Shown here in pieces: positions 57,401 through 64,000 of a stretch of DNA of 64,000 nt. The position numbers and the translations under genes were made by a program. This DNA comes from Petunia secreta (lineage: Eukaryota; Streptophyta; Magnoliopsida; Solanales; Solanaceae). The stretch covers positions 4,840,501 through 4,904,500 of the forward strand of contig JARKIP010000065.1 of NCBI GenBank assembly GCA_029990175.1. Direction: 5' to 3'. The notes under the pieces were generated by a model. That model had not been told where the DNA came from. It searched no databases and saw only the letters and a list, made by a program, of their open reading frames with translations. Each line of letters begins with the position of its first letter. The first letter of the stretch is position 1.

Positions 57401-57780
57401 CATATTCAATATATGAAGAGATAATAGTCATGCTTGAAGCTATGCGACAATTTTGGCGACTGAGATCAAGGACTGAACATATTCAGCAACAATGTGGTAT
57501 TTCTTTGAAGACGAAGATTCAGCAATATTATATAAAATATTGCATGGATAATTCAGCTAAAATGAAGATACAACTAAAGGAAATGGTTATCCAGCAAAAT
57601 CACTTTGCAATGGTGATCTTCAAAAGAATGATGAAGTTAATGCTGAAGAATTCACTCCAGTGATAGTTTGGCGGATCTGTCCACTAAATCATTGCCAATC
57701 TTGACATTTGAGAAGCTGATTTACAAGATTGGAATGTGTCGCGTTCAAGATATTGAATGATGTTTCCATCAGGAGGAGTA
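54490..57780 (+). pseudogene. pol: Copia-B pol relics
   Basis: Only fragments are readable: an RT piece near 57090-57150 (HKYLYGLKQSGHMWEN, matching the conserved Y-G-L-K-Q-S segment), an RNase H piece near 57480-57560, and the RNase H C-terminus near 57660-57760 (DSLADLSTKSLPILTFEKLI). Integrase motifs were not clearly found. ORFs of 60-110 codons in this stretch are chance windows in the relic. Confidence 0.7.
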
Positions 57781-57982
57781 AAATACGCGCTGCACTTTTT
57801 TTTCCTTAACAAGGTTTTATCCCACTTGGGTTTTACTTGTAAGGTTTTTAATGAAGCAGCTCTAAAGGCGTATTAAAGAAAGTGTGTACTCTATTTCCTT
57901 CACTGGGCTTTTTCCCACCGGGTTTTTTCTAGTAAGGTTTTAACGAGCCACATTACCTTCAAAATGGTCATCCAAGGGGGAG

Positions 57983-58267
57983 TGTTGTAAATTCATGTAT
58001 TTGTGTTAATGTGGATGACCACTACTCACCACTAACTTATGATTTACTACCACACTTTCTCCTACTTAATTCCTCATTTAGTCACCTATTAATTCTTGTA
58101 ACCTTTGGGATGACTTGTAACTTCCTATGTATTGGTGTCCTATAAATAGAGGACACTTTGTCTATGGAAGACACACTTGAAACACTTTGAGAATAATACA
58201 AAATCTTCCTTCTCCTCTCATATATTTTGTCTTGTTCTTGCACTATTTTACTATTAGTTTTACAACA
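57983..58267 (+). repeat. Copia-B 3' LTR
   Basis: TGTTGTAAATTC to AGTTTTACAACA; 285 bp with a six-base inverted end TGTTGT/ACAACA. The polypurine tract CCAAGGGGGAG precedes it. TATA box TATAAATA at 58141-58148, about 30 bp upstream of the part that is kept in the 5' stub. Confidence 0.93.
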
Positions 58268-59703
58268 CCTTTGTTGTTATAAAAATAGGTTATATTTCAA
58301 TTTTATTTACTAACATAAAGGTCTTCCGATATATTGGCTTTTATTACAAGGGAAACAACTCAAATTTGCCCTGAAATATGCGAAATACTCTATAACAGTA
58401 ATAGTAGATTTTACGTGAGTCATTTTTCTTATCAATAATCAACTAGGGCAAATCTACCCATTTTTTAACCGTAATAGTAGAATTGATCCTGATTAATAAA
58501 GGAGGGTAAAGTTGTACAATTTCACAAAGTCTAAGGAAACGTTTTGACCTTTGCCATTTTTATTGATTACCAAACATATTACTTTAGTTACCTCATTACT
58601 TAAATTGCATTATGTATCATTTGTTCATTTAATTAACTTGTAATTTTCTTCCAAAGAACTGAGCTAAAGAAAAAAAAAAATTGTGTTACAAGAGTGAAAT
58701 TTTGACAATTTTAGACCAAATAATCCAAATATAGCTCACTTTATCATATTTTAAGCTAGTGGGTGCTGAAATAATTATCTCATACCTGCTTCTATTCTGT
58801 AAACCCAAACCTACAATACCAAATTAAAGTAAAGTCGACTAAAGATGATTGATTTTAACCCATTAAATGTAGAAACTCAGATTACTAAAATATATTTATT
58901 ATTTTTTTCATTTGATTAAAAAAGCTCTATCAGAAAAAAGTTGAATTCAATTCTCACATCAACTAGCAAAATTATGAATCCTTGAAATACAATCGTATCA
59001 TAAGTAAACTTCGTCGAGTGTTGCTTCGCTAAAATCAACTAGTACTATTATGTATAAAGAAATTCAAATAATGCACCAAGATCACTGAGAGTTATTGTAT
59101 AGATGAGATTCGTACACTCATAATTAAAGGTTTCTAATGCGAGCTCTGAGATGGGGAAACTTACTACTAGAGAATATTTTCCTTTTAATCAATCTTACGC
59201 TTTAAGAATACAAATTAATCGGGTGTACGTATGGAATAAATATATTAATGAGAATACAAATTAATCAAACGTGCGTATCAAATAGATATATTATCGAATA
59301 GAAAACTGTTTTCTTTGCTCCGTCAGTTCACGCTGTTCACCAATTCAATAAAAGGTTTCCCTATGTTTACCAATCAAGACAGAGATAAAATATCACTGAA
59401 TATTAAAGATAAAATAAAATGTCAAGGTATGTTAATACAAGAGAATAGTTTGTTTTATTGGATTTTTCCTGATAGGCAAAGGGAAATGGAAAAACACAAG
59501 ACCACCATCAACTTCTTTTGTGTTGTCCACAACCTCAGAAAATTGGACAACTAAAGACTAACAACAACTGACTTAATAACTAAGACACAACAATTGGCCA
59601 AATGAAAAGACATACTGAAAACAAACAAACTTGACTGACCATTTCAAACAAAAAACATCATAATACTCAATTCCTAGTAAACTCTCCTCCTACCACTAAC
59701 CAA
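58268..59703. other. AT-rich intergenic DNA downstream of the MADS-box gene
   Basis: No coding region is seen. ORF-like stretches on plus (59315-59554) are AT-rich and have no domain. A possible degenerate SINE-like repeat lies at about 59090-59297. Confidence 0.6.
59090..59297 (+). repeat. Possible degenerate SINE-like repeat with 46-bp tandem duplication
   Basis: The order CACTCATAATTAAAGGTTTC, GCGAGCTCTGAGATGGGGAA and CCTTTTAATCAATCTTACGC resembles, from memory, a common Solanaceae tRNA-derived SINE with a decayed B box. Two 46-bp imperfect tandem copies begin at 59206 and 59252 (GAATACAAATTAATC). The duplication is certain; the SINE label is tentative. Confidence 0.35.
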
Positions 59704-60303
59704 TTACTTAGTACCAGAACACTCTCCTTCATCTAGCACAGGTAAAACATTCAAATCAAAATTGCAATGAGATTTTGCTGAAGTAGATAGAGCACTTCTA
59801 GATGTACTAGGCATGAGCTCTTGAATACGAATTGTCATTTTCTTCAGTTTGTCTAACTGCAACTTGCATTCAACCAACCGGACCAATCTATTTTTGTCAT
59901 GTGGTATTTTTAAGTCAGGATGAATGATCTTATACCTACGTCTTCGGTTTTTCTCAAGCTCATTTAATGTTACTATTTCATCACGAAGATCATCAAATGC
60001 GTTAAAGACATCTATTAATTTGTCCGCATTATCAGAATCACTTTCATCATCATCTGATTCATCTTGTTTCCATAGAAGAAACTTATCTATTATTTCTTCA
60101 ATGTTAGTGGAACCATAGGTATATGATTTTCCACTTGGTGAAAATAGCACAACACCAATATCTGCTCTCATCAATGTTGAAAGCTCATCTACTTTCTTAA
60201 ACAAGCTTGCCTTCCTTTTTGAGAAGGAAACATAACGTGCTTCTTTTGACTTGATCAATTTCATTTCAATCTTTTGCCGACCCATACTCCTCTTTCTCTC
60301 CAT
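59704..60303 (-). CDS. Type I MADS-box transcription factor (M-alpha, AGL62-like), single exon
   Basis: 199 residues. The MADS domain occupies about residues 7-65: GRQKIEMKLIKSKEARYVSF, then SKRKASLFKKVDELSTLM, then ADIGVVLFSPSGKSYTYG. This is the DNA-binding (CArG-box) and dimerisation domain. There is no keratin-like K domain and no intron, as expected for type I. An acidic run (DESDDDESDSDN) and a helical C-terminal region with leucines follow. The end has FDLNVLPVLDE, matching the DLNxxP EAR repression motif. The start at 60303 is chosen because upstream codons to 60381 only translate the GAAA microsatellite. Members act in female gametophyte and endosperm development; the role here is inferred. 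Confidence 0.9.
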   Translation of the reverse strand: MERKRSMGRQKIEMKLIKSKEARYVSFSKRKASLFKKVDELSTLMRADIGVVLFSPSGKSYTYGSTNIEEIIDKFLLWKQDESDDDESDSDNADKLIDVFNAFDDLRDEIVTLNELEKNRRRRYKIIHPDLKIPHDKNRLVRLVECKLQLDKLKKMTIRIQELMPSTSRSALSTSAKSHCNFDLNVLPVLDEGECSGTK

Positions 60304-60314
60304 TGCAAAAATAA

Positions 60315-60316
60315 CA

Positions 60317-60352
<36 letters not shown>

Positions 60353-60354
60353 AA
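60315..60354. repeat. GAAA microsatellite in the MADS-box 5' leader
   Basis: About ten GAAA units (TTTC on the coding strand) begin 11 bases upstream of the proposed ATG. CT-rich repeats in plant 5' leaders can affect expression; length variation is likely. Confidence 0.95.
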
Positions 60355-60403
60355 ATATTTTGGCTGAATAAGCGTGAGCAATTTCGTGAGGAATGTCTAG
60401 GTA

Positions 60404-60410
60404 ATTTATA
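60404..60410 (-). promoter_or_regulatory. TATA box of the MADS-box gene
   Basis: TATAAAT on the minus strand in the context CCAGCTATAAATTACC, about 100 bases upstream of the ATG at 60303. This predicts transcription starting near 60375 and a leader of about 70 bases containing the microsatellite. Confidence 0.6.
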
Positions 60411-62050
60411 GCTGGTGTATGGACCTATGCATCACGTGTATTGTCACGTCTAATTAATGATTTCATATTATATGAGTCTAACGAGATTTTGAAAATCTGG
60501 ATATTAATTATATTCCCACTTATTCATTGCGACTGTAAAGTAATAGGTAAAGTTGACTTGAACCTGCATAAATGAAAAATAATAAAGACATTTATATACT
60601 TATTTAATGTTAATGCTAAATACTTGTTATTTTTTCAATTAATAAGCACGTTATAAATTACTACTTTTTAATTTTCTCAATGTTACTTTATAAGTTCGTA
60701 TTCTATTTTAAGTTATGTCGGCAATCCTATGGCTACTAGTGCTACATTAATACGATGCAAATATTGTATCATACATAAATTTGTGTCCTCTATGGTCTTC
60801 CACTTCAGTCCAAAAAAGTTATAGTACTTCTTTTTCTATATTTATATTCAAGAGTTAAAACTACAATGCGCTTTAGTATATATCAAATGCACTCGTTTAT
60901 CAGAAAATTACCATAACTAACCAAAAGGCAAAGATCACTTAAACATATACTTAAAAGCCACATGTAAATGCATTTCTATTCTCCGTTCATCTTTGCCAGG
61001 AAAGAAACATCAGTCTACTTCAATTAGTTAGATTTTTCTTATTACATTTGTTTTATTTTATTTTTTGTTTTTTAATTTGAAATTTACTTATGATTTGAAA
61101 GGAAAAAAAAGTAATGTAATATTATTATTTTCTATTGTATTTACTTTTGTTTTTTAAATAATTTGATACCATTTTATAATGGGACAGATACAAAATTGAC
61201 TACTTAAACGCTCTTTTATCCTCTTTTTCTTTCATTATCATAATTATATGTTTTTACAATAATAAGCTACAGCTATTTGGTCGTTCAAATAAATTTTAAT
61301 ACATTAGTTAATATTCCGTGGTATATTTAATATTGGTGAGATTGGATAGACTATACAATCACTCTATTTACATACTTTCTGTTATATTTAAACATGCTGT
61401 GATGAATCGTATTTTCTGGCTTAAAAATTAGAAAGAATAGTTCTGATCTTATTTTTGGGACTACTATTTTCTTTTGACAATTAATAGTACTATTTTAGAG
61501 CTATTGATAATAAACCCATCAACCTAGGAACAATGTCTTATTGATTTGATTACATAATGAAATTATTCACGTTTGATTTTAATTTTTATTTCATTATTGT
61601 GTCTTTAGTTCATCTTATTTTAATTCCTACATTGTTGACTTAAAATATATTTCTTTTTTTTTACAAAAAAAAATTGGTTTTAAAGTAATAAATGCAATCT
61701 TCATTAAAATAATTATTTAGGCATCTACGTCCATATAAGGAAGGAAAACACCAAACATAAATATCAAAATGCCATTAAATTTTATTATAATTACATATAT
61801 GCCATATCTTAAGTATGTACCTCTCATAATGTAAAGAAAGTTAAAATGCTTAGTTTAAAAGTTTGAAAAGAAGAAGATACAAGAATGATCTAGATCTTGC
61901 TATATAAAGAATTATCTAGATGTACATGTGTGACACGGCCTAGCTGGAGCACCTTACATTTTTTTCCTAAACTCGTTGAGTGAACCCATTTCAACTGAAT
62001 TAACAAAATAGATATAAAACTAACTTGAGAGGGATATATCATAACTTTGA

Positions 62051-62052
<2 letters not shown>
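60411..62052. other. AT-rich intergenic DNA
   Basis: Upstream of the MADS-box gene. No ORF of note, no tRNA-like fold and no transposon ends were recognised. Confidence 0.6.

Positions 62053-62082
<30 letters not shown>
62053..62082. repeat. AT dinucleotide microsatellite at pararetrovirus border
   Basis: About 14-15 AT units run directly into the viral RT-like sequence that begins at about 62083. Confidence 0.95.
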
Positions 62083-62084
<2 letters not shown>

Positions 62085-62910
62085 CTTTTCAGTAAAGATA
62101 TGAAAGAACATTTAGGACACTTACAAACAGTTTTAACTTATTCCTTAAAAACGGAATAATAGTTAGTAAAATGAAAATTGAATTGTGTAAAAGTTATATT
62201 AATTTTTTAGGGGTTACTGTTGTAGACGGAACAATAAAATTACAGTCACACATAGCTAAAAAGGCTCTAGAAATGCCAAACAAATTAGAAAAAAAAGAGT
62301 TACAGAAACTCTTAGGATTAATTAATTATACTAGAAATTATATCAAAGATTTAGGTAAGATAGCAGGACCTTTATATGCTAAAATAGGGTCCAAAGGACA
62401 AAAATATTTTTAACAATGAGGATATCAAGCTGGTACAAAAAATAAAAGAAAAAATAAAAAAATATCCCGGACTTAAGTATGCCACTAGAAACAGATTATT
62501 TAATTATAAAAGCGAATGGAAGTTTTGAAGGATGGGGAGCAGTTTTAAAAGCAAGACCTAACAAGGAAAGTGGTAAAACTGAAGAAAAAATTTGTGTATA
62601 TCAAAGTGGAAAATATAAAGAAAAAGGTAACATGAGTAGTATAGATACTGAAATCTTAGCAGTAATTTATGACCTAAATAGTTTTAGACTATATATTTTA
62701 AACAAATCAAAAATATTAATAAGAACAGATTGTGAGGCTATAGTTAAATTTCATCAAAAAATCAACGAAAAGGGTAGTAGTAAAAGAAGATGGTTAAATT
62801 TTCTACAAATAATATCTATATATAATAAAGTTATTTTTGAACATATTAAAGGAAAAGATAATATATTAGCTGATGAATTAAGCAGGTTAATATCAAGACC
62901 TACAAAATAA
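62083..62910 (+). pseudogene. Pararetrovirus polymerase C-terminal part: RT end and RNase H
   Basis: The RT C-terminal half starts just after where the YxDD box would be (FSKDM-type segment at about 62088) and continues to the thumb/connection (FLGVTV, LGLINYTRNYI, GPLYAKIG) at 62171-62413. RNase H is at 62479-62910, with FEGWGAVL, a conserved acidic TE pair (DTEILAV), RTDCEA and ADELSRL near the end. Frame breaks are visible near 62150, at the T run near 62410, and near 62478. The ORF ends with TAA at 62908. The protease and the first part of RT are missing. Confidence 0.88.
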
Positions 62911-63975
62911 CCAGTCTTGTTTATATGTGTAGCAGACTATCGAAGAACAAGACCCATAGCTAGTGAAGCTAAACCACAGACAGACAAAGGAAAGGCAGAA
63001 AAAGCCTCCTCCTCAAAGGCATATTCGCAGGCTGTACTAAAAAATGTTCATTTTAAGCCACAGTCGTCATCATACAGATCATCCATAGAAAGACTCACTT
63101 TTGGAATACAACAATTGATCTGTTATCCAAAATCTAATATCTCTTTTAGACAAGAAGAACATACAATATTAGACAGACAACAAAAATGTCCGGTAGATAA
63201 TTTATGGATATGTTATAACAAGACTCCCAGAGACATAAAATATTCTATAGTCTACCTAAACGCAGTATGTGAGTAATTTACTCAGAAAAATAAAGATAAT
63301 AAGTTCCAGTTCTATGTGGTGGTACATGAAAAAACCACTGGTATTTTCAGAACATGGGAAGAAGTCTTAGTAGCTATTAAGAATATAACTAAACATCTTT
63401 ACAAAGGGTTCAATACTTTTGAAGAGGCCACAGACTATGCTAGGGATTATTTAGGTCCAAATTATTATGTTTCACAATCCCTAAAGCAATTCCAGAATCC
63501 AAATACCAGTCCTCAATACAAAGTTCAAGAAGATCCGGAATAGAAGATAGTCTTTTGTGATCACTGTACTGCCATGACCGAAAATTTCAAGAAAATAAAT
63601 CAAGAAAAGGAGTTTCTACAGTTCAAAAACTATAAACTCAGTGATCAAATAAGAATACTTGAACAAATAATTCAAGCATTAAAGTTTGAATTAGCACAGA
63701 CTCAGAGTTCTTCATCTCTTTTAAAAATGGATGAGAAGGGTGTGTATTCCCCAATGAATACAATTATACTTACTGTATCAGGTTTAAATACAGCTAGTCT
63801 GGTTCAAACGGTAGCCGGTAAAGACCTATCAAATCCGTTAATGATTGACACTTTGCCAAAAAGTATTGTACAAACTCCTAATATCAAAGAAGAAAGAAGA
63901 CTTCCAAGGACTCTCACTCAAAGAGAGCCATCAAGAAGAAAAAATACAATTTTTAGAAAAAAAATGATAAAATAG
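62911..63975 (+). pseudogene. Pararetrovirus transactivator/viroplasmin-like ORF, two internal stops
   Basis: The three open stretches 62917-63276, 63316-63543 and 63574-63975 are in one frame, separated by TAA (63274-63276) and TAG (63541-63543). The middle stretch holds the viroplasmin/RNase H1 N-terminal-type fold (YVVVHEKTTGIFRTWEEV, then YKGFNTFEEATDYARDYLG), found in the caulimovirid inclusion-body and translation transactivator protein. A coiled-coil-like stretch follows (about 63590-63700). No ATG is present near the 5' end of the frame, so the start is unclear. Confidence 0.82.
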
Positions 63976-64000
63976 AAAAATTGTTAAAGAAATATTAGAA

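Larger units (their letters stand above)
53296..58267 (+). mobile_element. Decayed Copia element (Copia-B)
   Basis: A 101-bp stub of the 5' LTR (53296-53396) is nearly identical to the last 101 bp of the 3' LTR (58167-58267). A primer site (CGTTATCAGCACGAG, 53397-53411) follows the stub; this half-tRNA form is common in one group of plant Copia elements. The internal region of 4.6 kb is full of stops but keeps recognisable RT and RNase H pieces. Confidence 0.82.
62083..64000 (+). mobile_element. Endogenous pararetrovirus fragment (Caulimoviridae), continues past window
   Basis: The end of RT, the RNase H domain, and a downstream ORF with a viroplasmin-type domain follow one another on plus, as in caulimovirids. 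There is no integrase and no LTR. The order and sequence type resemble Solendovirus/Petuvirus-like relics of Solanaceae, an assignment made from memory. The left border is inside the RT domain, so the 5' half of the genome is absent here. Frame breaks and stops show that this copy is not functional as it stands. Confidence 0.88.

Noticed and set aside
59315..59554. Small plus-strand ORF near the MADS-box gene
   Set aside because: AT-rich, no domain, no TATA box at a suitable distance; likely chance.
60304..60381. Longer N-terminus for the MADS-box protein
   Set aside because: The extra 26 codons translate the TTTC microsatellite, and the MADS domain normally starts within a few residues of the first methionine.

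Overview
This 64 kb window looks like repeat-dense, gene-poor nuclear DNA of a flowering plant, most likely a Solanaceae species of the Nicotiana/Solanum type. The evidence is the set of plant LTR-retrotransposon lineages (Copia, chromovirus-like Gypsy, Tat, Athila), a plant type I MADS-box gene, and a caulimovirid-type endogenous pararetrovirus like those known from Solanaceae. The species is inferred, not proven. Only one ordinary host gene is convincing: a single-exon MADS-box gene at 59704-60303 (minus).

Layout. (1) 1-5069 is the 3' part of a Copia element on the plus strand, with nearly open gag and pol, one in-frame stop, one frame break and a 3' LTR. (2) 5070-6168 is unclassified repeat-like DNA with an ATT microsatellite. 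(3) 6169-12985 is a decayed chromovirus-like Gypsy element (plus) with long LTRs that carry different minisatellites. (4) 12986-13751 is unclassified. (5) 13752-27331 is a tandem Tat-lineage structure (plus): LTR1-internal-LTR2-internal-LTR3. Both internal regions keep gag and protease, lack RT/RNase H/integrase, and carry an antisense ORF. (6) 27332-32919 and 40002-44262 are the two halves of a second Tat element on the minus strand (Tat-B), split by (7) 32920-40001, a complete LTR-to-LTR Tat element on the minus strand (Tat-C) that has pol but almost no gag. Tat-B itself lies inside an Athila element (minus), of which 44263-47273 remains. (8) 47274-48119 has nothing recognisable. (9) 48120-49760 is a remnant of a SIRE/Maximus-like Copia element with its LTR. 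(10) 49761-53295 is the 3' end of a plus-strand Athila element. (11) 53296-58267 is a decayed Copia element with a truncated 5' LTR and a complete 3' LTR. (12) 58268-62052 is AT-rich intergenic DNA around the MADS-box gene. (13) 62083-64000 is a broken endogenous pararetrovirus fragment next to an AT dinucleotide run, continuing past the window edge.

The Tat family is the most interesting part. The plus-strand copies supply gag and protease, whereas Tat-C supplies protease to integrase, so together they look like two halves of a mobilisation system. Three of the Tat copies, in both orientations, have a TATA box 86-141 bp upstream of an ORF that runs antisense to the element from just inside the 3' LTR. 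This looks like a conserved second transcription unit. In Tat-A1, Tat-A2 and Tat-B the antisense ORF encodes a 'putative gypsy-type transposon' (PF04195-like) plus coiled-coil protein. In Tat-C it encodes a different, unrecognised protein.

The middle LTR of the tandem is a chimera of the two outer LTR subtypes with a 197-bp out-of-register duplication. That records the recombination that joined two elements. All similarities were judged by eye from motifs; no database search was run.
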